Assembly (NCBI GenBank): GCA_950097015.1
Contig: CATNEN010000024.1
Coordinates: 3,644,501 to 3,708,500 of the forward strand
Source: Macrostomum hystrix
Lineage: Eukaryota; Platyhelminthes; Macrostomidae
DNA length: 64,000 bases
Direction of reading: 5' to 3'
The notes beneath the pieces were generated by a model, which saw only the letters and a program-made list of their open reading frames with translations, was not told the origin of the DNA and searched no databases. The position numbers and the translations under genes are program-made. Below are positions 10,926 through 35,921 of this stretch, piece after piece (within the stretch, counting starts at the first letter, position 1; every line of letters starts with the position of its first letter).

Positions 10926-13427
10926 CTTGTAAATAGGGCGGAGCAAAGAGAAGAAAATATAGTGACAAGCACACAAATTAGAGTTAGTTTTTCTCATTTT
11001 GTATAAAAATATGAACGATTATTACAGACGAAAAAGCTTTTATCATTCTATATTACATTAGCATTATATTAACTTTCTTCTTACATAACAAAGGAAAGAG
11101 AATTGTAAACCACTGGTAAAAGCTTCAGGTTTCTGACAAAAAAATTGTAGTTTGCAGCTATCTCAGTTTGGACAATTGTATATAACCTTTGGAAGTCTAA
11201 CTAAGTTTTGAAGGAATATCTATGGCTGTGCAATGTGTAATTTTTATTTCTATCGTAACAGAAAAAATGTTTTCCTAAAAGTGACACAAATGCTCAAATT
11301 ATCTATAAAAGAAACTATTTATAAGTTTAGGAACAGCATACCCACATGGACACAATAAACTTATCTGCAATGACTAAGGCCAGGTAGCCCAATACTAGGT
11401 GCCAGGTGATTTCCCAATGGCTGCTGCACTCTGGGCAGCCATTGAAGGCTTCATTGCACAAACAATGCAGATTTAGGGGATCTTTGGCCTATATTGGAGT
11501 CTATATTGACACTTTTATGTAAATAAGGAATTTATTAAATATGTGTTGCAAATAATAAAAAAACTTGCAGCATAGAAAATAAACAATTTACGAGTATGCA
11601 TTATAAAATCCAATATCCAATACAAAAAACAACTGCTACTACTGAATTATGAAAATTTGCTATCATGCAACTTTACATTTAGATAATAGCTTTTTAAAAA
11701 ATATAATTAGAAAAGCAAAGGAAAAAGGAATATGTAAATAATTTATTTTTTATATATTATTTTTCTTAGGAGTTTCAAATAATTACAAAGTTATTCACTT
11801 AGTTATTATTTTCTTTGATTTTTTATTAAAAACAATAGAAGCAAAAATATACCCCAAAAATCTACAAAGAGAACAGAAACAGGATAAAAAAACTAACAAA
11901 AATAGCCTAATGATAAATGACTAGGAAGTAGTTATAGCTAACTAGCTATAGCTAAATTAGTAAACTATCTAGAAGACTTTTAAAATATAGCTAGGCCTAG
12001 ACAAAAAATGTTTGAATTTTAGACATCTAGTCTCAAAAGCCAATACCTAAATAAAACCAACAGCATCAATGTAAAAGAAATAGAAATTAAATATCTGTCC
12101 ATATGACTTGCAAGCTAGCTGCTTAAAGTAAATCATTTGAAGCCATCCAATAAAGCAATCAATTATACTAAATTATAATACTCTAGAGCAACACCTATTG
12201 TTATTTCACAAGAAAAAACAACATAGCTAGAAAATTACACAAAGATACAAAAACATGTATGAGAAATATAAAAAAGGTAAGACATAAAAATAAAAAAATC
12301 AATTAATATTAATAATAATATTAATAAAAGTAGTGAAATTATTATTTATATTAAAAAACAAAGATATAAAAAAAACATACACAAAGTCGACAAAATTTAA
12401 TATCTTATGGTCTTATTGCATATTACATACAGAAAAAATTAAAACAATAAAGTGCATGTAATGATGTAGAAATTTACCTTAACTCCATAATTAAGTAACA
12501 GATAATTTTCAGTCAATTGATAGTTATGACGGAAAAAGTTCAGTAATTTTTTTTATTTAAATAGCAATTTAAAAAAGCACAGACTAGGACACAAGACTAT
12601 GAGAGACTTTATGGATTAACTAAATCGAGAAAATTTGCCTGAAATTATTTTTTATTAACTAAAAGCTATTTCTCGTTATAGAAACGTGAATATTACATTT
12701 CCAGGAAACGGGTGAATTCAAAATGACGCGATCGATGTAATGAAACGTGTTTAATATGAAAACCTGCTGTTACACACATGATTAATGAGACTCATATTGA
12801 AACTAAAAACATTTTCATCACATCTTACCTTATATCATAGTTTCGTGTAAAATTTAAAGGAAAGATTTAAACAGGTTTTCGGATAACTGAACAAGTCTTA
12901 TTAAAAAGCTTTCAATTAGAATGGAGCTGCACTTTTATTTTTTGTTTGGTATCTCTGTTTTTAGCATCTAGCGGCATAACATGCTCATGACTCAAATTGC
13001 AAGTTAAAGTTCTTGATGCATTGAGTTTCGTGAAATTCTTAACTAGCACTAAAGAACTAGTGCATAAAATATCAGAACAGTTGTCCTGACTTTATCGTAC
13101 TATACTTTAAAGTTGAAATATTTTAATCCATGTGTTTATAACATACGATGCATTACTTTTCGAGGCTATTGAAAACAAAACAAACTACATAGACTCGTAC
13201 ATGTTACACTTATCGTGATTATGTTTGTACGCTTGTGAGTAAATTTAAATGCCAATTAGAATTATGAAAAAGTCATACTTAAATATGGTAGCATAGAATA
13301 TATTTAAAAGCATGACAAAAGGCATGATTACTGACAGTACCTCATCATCAATAAGCAAGCTGTACAACTTGCAACAGCATATACAAGCTAATTTTTTAAA
13401 TTAATTGTTATGTTTTGCTAATCCTAA
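10926..13427. other. AT-rich intergenic region
   Basis: No conserved coding exon was recognised apart from the duplicated exon fragment at 11378-11500. The missing start exon of TBC1D13 is expected here or further right but could not be identified. Confidence 0.5.
11378..11500 (-). pseudogene. Decayed duplicate of part of a TBC1D13 exon
   Basis: The stretch AGGTAGCCCAATACTAGGTG and onward to GGGGATCTTTGG closely matches 10791-10903 inside the first recognised TBC1D13 exon, with scattered substitutions and small changes. It has no flanking exon structure and lies about 470 bp upstream of the real exon. It is a local partial duplication rather than a second gene. Confidence 0.8.
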
Positions 13428-15192
13428 TTAGTCATCCGACATAGGCGGCAATGGTAGGTCGGCCCCCTCAATGCGGCGCAGGCAATGCTGATAGCACATT
13501 CTTTCAACTTTTTCAACGCTCTGGCGCATTACCTCTAGCTTGCCAGCAAAGTCTTTTGGGAACCAATCCGGACCGCGCTCAGGAACCGTTTCGCAGCAGC
13601 CAAGAAGTTCCTAGACAAAAAAAATACAAGTGGCGCTAGTTTAAGTAGCTTCTGTTTTTGCCACGGGAGGGATATTAGACTGACAGGAACATTGAGAGAA
13701 ATAGAGACAGAAATGACAGAAATAGAGAGGGATATCAGAACTGACAGGAACAGTGAGGGATATCAGAACTGACAGGAACAGTGAGGGATATCAGAACTGA
13801 CAGGAACATTGAGGGATATCAGAACTGACAGGAATAGAGAGGGATATCAGAACTGACAGGAATAGAGAGGGATATCAGAACTGACAGGAACAGTGAGGGA
13901 TATCAGAACTGACAGGAACAGTGAGGGATATCAGAACTGACAGGAACAGTGAGGGATATCAGAACTGACAGGAACATTGAGGGATATCAGAACTGACAGG
14001 AATAGAGAGGGATATCAGAACTGACAAGAACAGTGAGGGATATCAGAACTGACAGGAACATTGAGGGATATCAGAACTGACAGAAATAGAGAGGGATATC
14101 AAAACTGACAGGAATAGAGAGGGATATCAGAACTGATAGGAATGGGGAGGGATATCAGAACTGATAGGAACAGTGAGGGATATCAGAACTGACAGGAACA
14201 GTGAGGGATATCAGAACTGACAGGAACAGTGGGGATATCAGAACTGATAGGAACGGGGAGGGATATCAGAGCTGACAGGAGCGAATAAATTGTGTGAAAA
14301 AGTATTATTTTTACCTGTAGAAATGCCAGCACTTTCTCCGGTGTATCCATGTCAGACTTGGCGCCGGCATTAAGCGCCAAGCGCATTAATTCGCCGCTCA
14401 AATCGCACACGCCAAGTAGATAATCGAACGGCGACACCAGCAGGTTGGACGGCAGGCGGGTGCGCAGATTGGCTAGACTCAGCAGGCGTCCACTGGACAG
14501 GAACTCCTGGAATGTCATGGCTTCAATGAGCTCCTGCAGGCCCAGACAATAAGCCCGCCTGTACTCCCATTTGTCCTGACCGGCCAACTCGGTGCTGATT
14601 GGCCGCAGCTTGGCAGCAATGAGCTTCTCCAAGCGCTGCGAGGCTTCAGCCAGCACGTCCGAGCGTTCAGCTTCGGTGGCTCCGGCAACGCGGTGCAGTG
14701 TGAAGATCACGCGCTTACTCTCCGTTGTGATGTCGCGAGATAGCTTCACTATGCGCTCTCGCCTGTCCTGCTTGGCATCTAGGCGTTCTTTAAACACCTT
14801 TAGAGAGTAGAATTTTGAAAATAATGTGCACGTGCATGCCAACTAAGCACAATATTGGGTCTACAATAGCCTTTAATGATACTTTTATAACTATCCTTTA
14901 TAAAGGGTCTTCGACTTCGACAGTAATCGCTGAATATCTCGTGAAGTAGGCAGCGGGTATTTGAACTACCCCGTGGTCTCTTCCCAGGGGGGTAATAGTG
15001 TGGTCTTTCTACCGTTAAAGGAATAAAAAAATAATTATTACTCGTGCATTAATTTACCTGAAACAGGGCTTCAACATTGTCAGAGCTGTCTTGAAGACGT
15101 GGCTGTTTATAGCTGTCAGAGGATAATTCTGTGCTGGTCACAGCTGTCATTTCAAATGGTCGCTTACTCGTTTTTGTTGTCTGTTTTAGCTC
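13428..15192 (-). CDS. TSNAX: Translin-associated factor X (Trax), 5' end incomplete
   Basis: Trax partners translin to form the C3PO endoribonuclease, which degrades small RNA passenger strands and processes tRNA. Exons on the minus strand are 15192-15058, 14797-14315 and 13610-13428, all phase 0, with 266 residues recovered. Recognisable blocks are KLSRDITTESKRVIFTLHR near the N-terminus, WEYRRAYCLGLQELIEAMTF in the middle, SPFDYLLGVCDLSGELMRLA, and a C-terminal KLEVMRQSVEKVERMCYQHC helix. The Glu pair in the GLQELIEA helix matches the position of the catalytic acidic residues known in Trax. Compared with human TSNAX the region before PFDYLLG is short. The start codon exon above 15192 was not found; a Met inside the first exon (residue 15) is a possible alternative start. 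A 28-bp minisatellite fills the last intron. Confidence 0.92.
13668..14290. repeat. 28-bp minisatellite in the last TSNAX intron
   Basis: The unit is GGGATATCAGAACTGACAGG plus AACAGTGA, in about 21 copies with ATAGAGA and ACATTGA variants. Every unit contains the palindrome GATATC. It occupies most of the 13611-14314 intron. Confidence 0.95.
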
Positions 15193-15364
15193 CTGAAAAA
15201 TGAATAATTATACAAATTTTTAATATACTCTTTATCATCTGCAATACATCATGTATTTGATTTCCTATAACGAAATCAGTTCTCTAAAATAGCTAAAAAC
15301 TGGAGTGTACATAATGATACCTCATTATTTAGCTACACCTGTCCTAATCAGAGGTGCATCCAAC

Positions 15365-15500
15365 AGAACAGCTGCTGTTATTTCATGGCACATTTGAACG
15401 CTGCATCTGGCTTTTTAGTCGATGAACTGGGGGCGAAAACACACCCACACTTAATTACCCCAGCTAAAGTTGGTTGAGACCATTTAACAGATGGGTAAAC
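15365..15500 (+). mobile_element. SINE-like interspersed sequence
   Basis: GCTGCTGTTATTTCATGGCA and the following CTGGGGGCGAAAACACACCC, CTTAATTACCCCAGC resemble 34008-34100 and, partly, 4780-4840. It is a diverged dispersed repeat upstream of the recovered TSNAX exons. A related short piece may lie at 14920-14990. Confidence 0.45.
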
Positions 15501-15589
15501 TGATATAATGTGTATCATTACATAATGACATATATATAATATCATATCACATATCATTATATGACATATAGTCATACGAGCTATAATGA

Positions 15590-15895
15590 CTTCACCAGGC
15601 CACCAGCAATTGTCCCTGAACCACTTGAAGATATTGGCCCACCACTGCCACCCGGCTTTACCAAGCCACAGGCCATTGTCCCTGAACCACTTAAAGACAT
15701 CGCCCCACCACTGCGACCTGACTTTACCAAGCCACAGGCCATTGTCCCTAAACCACTTGAAGACATTGCCCTGCCACTGCCACCTGACTTCACCAGGCCA
15801 CTGGCCATTGTCCCTGAACTGCTTGAAGACATCAGCCTGCCACTGCCACTTGACTTTGCTGGGCCACCAGCTGTCATCCCCACACTGCCGGGAGC
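15590..15895. repeat. 63-bp tandem repeat, about five copies
   Basis: The unit encodes, on the plus strand, peptides of the form FTKPQAIVPEPLKDIAPPLP (21 residues). Because 63 is divisible by three, both strands stay open. It lies upstream of the recovered TSNAX exons. I see no start or splice context that would make it a gene, though it is the one array in the window that could look like a repetitive protein. Confidence 0.8.
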
Positions 15896-16299
15896 TGACT
15901 TTGCTGGCCACTGCAGCACACCTACCAAGTGCTAAAAAGAAGCTCTGAGTATAACCAGGCAGTGCTAGCCACTTCACATTTGTTGTTTGCTAGCAGGAGA
16001 CTCGGACAAGCAAAGGTTTTATGTTTGTCTGTCATGTCTGTTTAAAGCTGTTTCTCAAGTTCTTAAGTCACTACTTTTATGTAGCATGATAGCTACACAA
16101 CTATATATATATATATGAAAGAATAGCTAGCATTATAGCAAACCTTCTCTTAGAAAGTAGAGAATGAAAAAACAAATACCTATATTAACCATAGCCAATT
16201 AAAAAGGAGTATATGGGGTGACTGCCTCTCATCTTAGGCAGTTCAATTATAGAGAACACCATTTGTAAGTTGTGACACTTACTAAGTAACTTTCATGCA

Positions 16300-17700
16300 C
16301 TTTATAATATGGCAGAGCTTATTCCCATGGTCCTGTGCCGATAATTTCAATTTTATCCACACAGATACGTGCCGATAATTTTCTGCTTATCCACATGGCA
16401 GCTTGTATGAATAGGTCTAAAACTCTTTATATATGCCGTGCCGTTAATTTCAATTTAATCCACACGGTTCTGTTCTTTGAAACAGAAACTTTGAAACCCT
16501 TTTGGGTTTGAACATTTTGCTGAACCCTCGAGCCAATAGATCGACAAAGTTGCCAGTGTGTTACAATAGTGTTCTACATTTTGACCTACACATTCATTAA
16601 CCAACATTAATGTCATCCTTTTTAATTTTTGTAATAACAACTTACTAAATCTTTTGTCATCATTACACGTTTTCATTCAAATTGTATTGACTTAGAAAGT
16701 AAGAAGTAAATCAAAGAAAATCATACGAGACAACCAGCAGAATTCTAGTCAGCACCAAACTTGTCACACATATTATACATCATTGTAATTATTTTGGCAG
16801 AGCTAATTCCCACGGTCCCGTGCCGATAATTTCAATTTTATCCACACGGATCCATGCCAATAATTTTCTGCTTATCCACACAGCAGCTTGTATGAATAGG
16901 TCTACAACTCTTTATATATGCCTGGCCATTAACTTCAATTTTATCTACACAGTTCTGTTCTTTGAAACAAGGCCCTTTCAGGTTTGAAAGTTTTGTTGAA
17001 CCCTTGAGCCAATAGTTGCCAGTGTGTTATGACAGTGTTCTACATTTCGACCTACACATTCATTAACCGACATTAATGTCATCCTTTTTAATTATTTTAA
17101 TAACAACTCACTAAATCTTTTGTCATTGTTATGTGTTTTTATTCGAATTGAATTGACTTAAAAAGTAAGAAGTCTATCAAAGAAAATCATACGAGTCAAC
17201 CAGCAGAATTCTAGTTAGCACCAAACTCGTCACACATATTATACATCATTGTTATTCTTTTACACTATACATTGATAGTGTACACTATACACTATACTCT
17301 GAAGCAAAAGCCGAATGCTCAGAGAAGAATAGGTAGGGACTTGAAAGTAGACCTATTCATACAAGCTGCCATGTGGATAAGCAGAAAATTATCGGCATGG
17401 ATCCGTGTGGATAAAATTGAAATTATCGGCATGGATCCGTGTGGATGAAATTGAAATTATCGGCATGGGACCGTGGGAATAAGCACTTCCTATTATTTTA
17501 CACTTTGCATTGCTAGTGTACACTATTCACTATACTCTGGAGCAAAAGCCTTATGCTCAGAGAAGAATAGGTAGGGACTTGAAAGTAGACCTATTCATAC
17601 AAGCTGACATGTGGATAATCAGAAAATTATGGGCATGGATCCGTGTGGATAAAATTGAAATTATTGGCAAGGGACTGTGGGAATAAGCACTTCCTTATAA
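16300..17700. repeat. Inverted and direct repeat complex, probable non-autonomous DNA element
   Basis: About 450 bp starting GCAGAGCTTATTCCCATGGT (about 16312) is repeated directly from about 16797. Two shorter inverted copies follow at about 17340-17485 and 17575-17690, ending GGGAATAAGCACTTCC. Each arm contains the phrase GATAATTTCAATTTTATCCA and the AGCTTGTATGAATAGGTCTA block. The outer arms are inverted relative to one another, so the region can fold back. No coding capacity is visible. Confidence 0.75.
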
Positions 17701-17819
17701 TTATAATATATTATAATTATCTTCAAAAAATTATAGTCATAGTTGATTTTTATCCAATTTTATCACTTTTTTGTGTAGTGAAAGCTAAAGATAAGCCTTA
17801 GGCCTAGTATTTATTGGAT

Positions 17820-18848
17820 CCTAGACACTTCGTCATCTTACAACTTTGTCATCTTACAACTTGGTCATCCACTTGGAAGGTAGGACACTTTGTCATCCAG
17901 CCAATTGGCATGCTTTAAAGTTTGGTCAGTTCGTCATCTTTTAATAACAAGCAATCAAGTTCGTCATCAATAAAGTGAGGGTGGGGACGTGGGGACGGGG
18001 TGGTGGGGCAGAGCTGTGAACACACTTCACACTCTAAATTATCAAAAAGAGTTGTCAAAACTGATTTCATTATGAGGCAGACCCATGAAATATTCCCATA
18101 AAACCTAAAGTTGAATTTACGCCACATTGACCAATATTATTTTGCAAACAATTTCAGTTGTTTAAATGCCCTTACCAACCCCCACCCAAAATACTATATA
18201 TCATGCAATTTTTGCCTAAAAAGACTTGACATTTTTGTCCCGAAATACAAAAGAGGAGACTAGGGAAATAGATCTTAGGAAGAGAGAACTGAGTGAAATA
18301 AATTGGAGTTGTTCTTGTGTTAATTATTGCTTTAGAATAATATAAGAAAAACATTTTGAATAGGGAAGGTTAGATATATAATAATAATATTCATGTTGAA
18401 TTAGACAACTTTAATCCATTGGATGCTCAATAGGGTTGGTTAAAATCAGTGCAGTATTATAAGGTGTCTTGCCGCTTGGACACAAAATTGCTATCATAGG
18501 TAGATAATAATATTGTTCTGAGTTAGATAGCTATAGAATAACCATATTATATAGTGAAGGCAGAGATAAATAATAGTAAGAATAGCTAAATTTATAATAA
18601 GTACAGTTTTTGCAGATAGGAAATAAAAGTAAAGAAAGAGGGCCTATGACAATTATAAGTGTTAAAAGATAGGTGCCAACACGATGTGAGGAGGGGTGGG
18701 GAGGGGTGGTTCTGTTCTAACTTTGAAAACTTTTGTTTTATAGATGACGAAGTGTCCACAAGTCTAAGTCTCTTTGTCATCCACCCTCTAAGATATTGGA
18801 CAGATCATCATCTGGATGACGAAGTTGTAAGATGACGAAGTGTCCAGG
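17820..18848. mobile_element. Terminal-inverted-repeat DNA element, about 1.03 kb, non-coding
   Basis: The left end CCTAGACACTTCGTCATCTT and right-end reverse complement CCTGGACACTTCGTCATCTT match over about 30 bp and continue ACAACTT(T/C)GTCATC. Additional CGTCATC motifs occur just inside the left end. No transposase frame is visible. A target-site duplication could not be decided (possible AT/TA). Confidence 0.7.
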
Positions 18849-19623
18849 TACCTAATTATTCTAGCCATTGCAGAATACAAATAATGCTAACATCCATTGT
18901 TGTTTAATCTGACATTTAGCTTCAAATGTGGGTGGCCAGGGTGGCCCTCAATACTTAAATAGGCAGCAATAATTTTAAAAAGTACAAAAATCAGTTCTTT
19001 CTTAACAATAGGCCCTACTTGTGCGACACACCTCCAAGATGTAAAACAAAAGTTACTAAGGCCAGCTTCTTAAGTTAAACCTATTGTAATCAAATTAAAA
19101 AAACGATTACAACCTTTTTAACTAGGCATTCTGAAGCTATAATCATGGGTATCGATAGTTCATGTGGTTCATTAGTACGAACCACAAGATGTGGCTAAAT
19201 AAAGTAGCGCGCGCAGGCGGCTACACTGCCACAGCGACTACTTACTTAAGCACACAATTGCACGCTAGAGGCACAAGCAGAAATGTATGTTTCCTATAAA
19301 AACGCGTTTCGGATTTTCAAATATACAAACTATAATGTTTAATAACAAATCGTTTGTCAATTAACTTTAGGACTCGCTATAGTGGCGCTTTTGTTGAAAT
19401 TTTTTAAGTAGCTTTTGTCTTTAAGATTTGATATATATTTTTTTTATTTAGACGAGCGTATTAAGTTTATAATTATTCAACTTCATTAAAAAGTTGTTCA
19501 AGCTTCACTGACCGGTCTGATTCACCTGATACCGTCGATAAGCCTTCAAAAGGTGTATTTTTAGACGACCTGAATACAATTACTTTTACTGTCTAAATAA
19601 TTACATCTACAGAGTTTTTGAAA
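18849..19623. promoter_or_regulatory. Upstream region of DHX15
   Basis: No open frame of interest is present. The stretch near 19200-19260 is locally GC-rich (GCGCGCAGGCGGC), which would fit a promoter area for DHX15 and possibly for a divergent TSNAX start. No TATA box could be assigned confidently. Confidence 0.3.
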
Positions 19624-32479
<12,856 letters not shown>

Positions 32480-32552
32480 ATTAATGCAGCAGACATTTTT
32501 ATACCCCTTTGCTCTCTCTCTGTCAGTTGTTTAGTAGATTAAAATTTAAATC

Positions 32553-32558
32553 AATAAA
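32553..32558 (+). terminator. Polyadenylation signal of DHX15
   Basis: AATAAA lies 74 bp after the DHX15 stop codon and is the first canonical signal downstream. Confidence 0.7.
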
Positions 32559-32864
32559 TTAACCGGTTTTTTAAGTCTCGTGACCTATGTGTTGTTTCTG
32601 TGCGTGCAAACCTATTCCATCTATTTGTTCTGTTGTTACTTTATCTATGTTGCCTATATACCTATATATACAGGTGTAATAACTCGATAAATCATATTGC
32701 ATTGCTGTAATCGCAAAGGCGAAAAATACAATGCGAATTCAACTGTGTATGGATGCGAAATCGAACTCGCGACCTATTTGCTACGCCAATTTTGTTTATG
32801 TACATTGTATAACTAGCGTTATTGAGGTCCTCAGGAACCCTCTAACTGTTTCTAGTACTTAACT

Positions 32865-33425
32865 TGATTTGACAGCTTCTAGCACCTGTCCTGGTCCCCT
32901 CATTTGACAGCTTCTAGCACCTGTCCTGGTCCCCTCATTTGACAGCTTCTAGCACCTGTCCTGGTCCCCTCATTTGACAGCTTCTAGCACCTGTCCTGGT
33001 CCCCTCATTTGACAGCTTCTAGCACCTGTCCTGGTCCCCTCATTTGACAGCTTCTAGCACCTGTCCTGGTCCCCTCATTTAACAGTTTCTAGCACCTGTC
33101 CTTGTTACCCGTATTTGACAGCTTCTACTCGCTACTCGTAGCACCTGTCCTGGTCCTCTCATTCGACAGCTTCTAGCACCTGTCCTTGTTCCCCTTATTT
33201 GACAGCTTCTAGCACCTGTCCTGGTCCCCTCATTTGACAGCTGGTATTTGACAGCTTCTAGCACCTGTCCTGGTCCTCTCATTCGACAGCTTCTAGCACC
33301 TGTCCTTGTTCCCTTATTTGACAGTTTCTCGCACCTGTCCTGGTCCCCTCATTTGACAGTTTCTAGCACCTGTCCTGGTCCCCTCATTTGACAGTGTCTA
33401 GCACCTGTCCTGGTCCCATATTCAA
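32865..33425. repeat. 35-bp minisatellite downstream of DHX15
   Basis: The unit is TTTGACAGCTTCTAGCACCT plus GTCCTGGTCCCCTCA, in about 16 copies, the first six nearly identical. Intergenic. Confidence 0.93.
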
Positions 33426-34005
33426 TCATTATCAAGAGGCTCTATCCTTGTCCCTCGAAAGTGGAGAGAGCCTCGTCAGTTTCCAAGGCTTTACTAATTG
33501 AAAATTTCAAGGCGTGGCTGTTTAACGTCAGCTCGTGTTGCAATTGTTGCGTTTTTAACATATTAATATTGTTAGCCTATGTTCACATTCTGTCATAGTT
33601 CTATGCAGACTGGCGTTTAGAATTCTGCTAAAATTAATATCAAAATATAAAGGCACACCCTTTTCGAGCTGATTATGCAGCACCCAAATTTAACAACCTG
33701 CTTGCAACTAAATTAAAATATGCCAGCAAAAATAGATTTATAACATTATGCCCTCCTACCTGATCAACCGACTGTCACGCATTTTAAGCACATTTAGAAA
33801 CCAGCAAAATGTTTTTTTTCGTTTGACGACGAAACAATTTAAATAAGAAGTGATTGTGTAATGCGACGCGACTAATCCAACCACAGATGCTGTGTGAGTT
33901 ATATTGCAATCAGTCTCTTTGTTTTTGCTTTTACTTAATTTATAATTCAATGTAAAAAGTCAAACCTCACATCCAATGATCTCTTTCAGATCTCTTTATC
34001 TGGCC
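33426..34005. other. Intergenic, no gene recognised
   Basis: Unique-looking AT-rich sequence with only short open frames. Confidence 0.5.
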
Positions 34006-34007
34006 AG

Positions 34008-34260
34008 ATGTGCAGCTGTTGCCCGGCGCATCTGAAAGTTGCTGTTCAGTCCATGGACTGGGGGCACCCCACACCCACCCTCAATTACCCCAGCCTAATG
34101 CCATCTTCCGGAATCACAAAACATCGGAATCTTCGAGATATTCAACGATTCTTGTCGGGGTGTTTGGTGGCAAAAACCATTAAAAATCATATTTTTTCTG
34201 CTTACAAAGTCGTGAGTTCGATGTTCTGGCTAATACGAACTAGGCTTCAACTCAGATGAG
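34008..34260 (+). mobile_element. SINE-like interspersed element
   Basis: It contains CAGTCCATGGACTGGGGGCA, CCCACCCTCAATTACCCCAG, GATATTCAACGATTCTTGTC and GGTGGCAAAAACCATTAAAA. A B-box-like GTGAGTTCGATGTTC lies at about 34210. The middle section matches the reverse strand of 44515-44600 closely. Copies near 15365 and 27870 share its left part. Confidence 0.65.
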
Positions 34261-34789
34261 AATGTCAACTCAACAGAATTGCCACCGAAATAATGCGTCT
34301 GAGGACATAGTCCTGCGTGTTGTTTATTATTTTATATTTTTGTTTCCTCTGTAAGCCTAAAATATAGCGGCCTTTTCCGAGATTTCGTTTCGGTTGGTTG
34401 AACAGAGGTTTCTATATTTATATAAAAAGGGGATTTTAAATTAATTAGTTCCAGTTTGGCATCCACTCTGATTCTCGGCAGCTTTGAAATACAAATGCGC
34501 GCTATGATTGCTTTGGTTAAAAATAGATTTTCAAATTTGTTTGAATTTGTTATATCTCGTGAACTTGTTTTTTTCAGACAGATCTTTTTTGCAGTCACCA
34601 TCGAATTCGGAAAGTATTGGGAGTTTGATTATTTCTGAAAAAACGAGTAATCGTAACCGGCCAATAGGGATTTCGAAAATAAAGTTCTTTGGAGATTTAG
34701 GTTTGGATCTCGACATTGAAGGATTTCGACGATTCTGGATTTCAACAATTCTAAATTTCGAAAGTCTAGATTTTGACAATTCAGGATTT

Positions 34790-35450
34790 CGAAAATTTCA
34801 AATTTTAACTATTTTACATTTCGACAATTCAGGATTTCGTCAATTTAGGATTTCGTCAATTCGGGATTTCGTCAATTTAGGATTTCGACAATTTAGGATA
34901 TCGTCAATTCAGGATTTCGTCAATTAGGATTTCGACAATTTAGGATATCGTCAATTCAGGATTTCGTCAATTTAGGATTTCGACAATTCAGGATTTCGTC
35001 GATTCGGGATTTCGTCAATTTAGGATTTCGTCAATTTAGGATTTCGTCAATTTAGGATTTCGACAATTCAGGATTTCGACAATTCAGGATTTCGTCGATT
35101 CGGGATTTCGTCAAATTAGGATTTCGACAATTCAGGATTTCGTCAAATTAGGATTTCGTCAATTCAGGATTTCGTCAATTCAGGATTTCGTCAATTCAGG
35201 ATTTCGTCAATTTTAGGATTTCGTCAATTCAGGATTTCGTCAATTCGGGATTTCGTCAATTTGGGATTTCGTCAATTCAGGATTTCGTCAATTCGGGATT
35301 TCGTCAATTTAGGATTTCAACAATTAGGATTTCGACAATTCAGGATTTCGTCAATTCAGGATTTCGTCAATTTAGGATTTCGTCAATTCAGGATTTCGTC
35401 AATTTAGGATTTCGTCAATTTAGGATTTCGACAATTCAGGATTTGTTGAA
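34790..35450. repeat. 16-bp minisatellite, about 40 copies
   Basis: The unit is GGATTTCGTCAATTCA with T/C and GACAATT variants. More diverged units extend left to about 34715. Intergenic between DHX15 and the cysteine-rich peptide gene. Confidence 0.93.
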
Positions 35451-35497
35451 TTTCAACTAGAATGATCTCATGATGTTTTATAGTTTTACCTTTCTTT

Positions 35498-35921
35498 TAC
35501 CCGCTAAAAAATAGGGATGTTTCTTTGGGTGATTCCAGTTGGAATCTGCGGTGTTTCCAGAAAAAGAAACAGCCGAACGGTGGAAACATACCAATCGGAT
35601 GATTCCATGCTTAGAATCTACCCAACTGGGCGTTTTCTCGGTGCTTCTTGGTGACGAAATAGAATCACCCAAAGAATCCTCCAGTTCGGAAGATTCCATG
35701 CTCAGAAACCGCCGAGGAATCGCCAGAAAATAATTCTCTGGTTGTCCCATGGGCCACTGGTTCGGGTGATTCTTCGGCGGTTTCCGCACAATTTACGGTT
35801 ACATCAGCTGCTTCCTGGGTGGTTTCTTTAACTCTTGCGAGATAGGGGGGATTTTGGTAGATTCCACTCCTATTTTGTACAAAAAACCCGCCGAAGAAGC
35901 AGCCGAATTTTTTACAGGGTA
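35498..35921. mobile_element. MITE, about 420 bp
   Basis: The left terminus TACCCGCTAAAAAATAGGGA and the right terminus as reverse complement TACCCTGTAAAAAATTCGGC pair over about 35 bp with mismatches, continuing TGTTTCTTTGGG and TGCTTCTTCGGC. Internal GGGTGATTC and GAATCACCC repeats add more fold-back capacity. TA may be the target duplication. No coding capacity. Confidence 0.72.

Noticed and set aside
11041-13400. Hidden exon of TBC1D13 in the AT-rich region
   Set aside because: No frame with a start codon and a phase-compatible donor could be supported.
15378-15977. 199-codon minus-strand frame VFKWFRDNGLWLGK repeats
   Set aside because: Antisense reading of the 63-bp repeat, no conserved domain.
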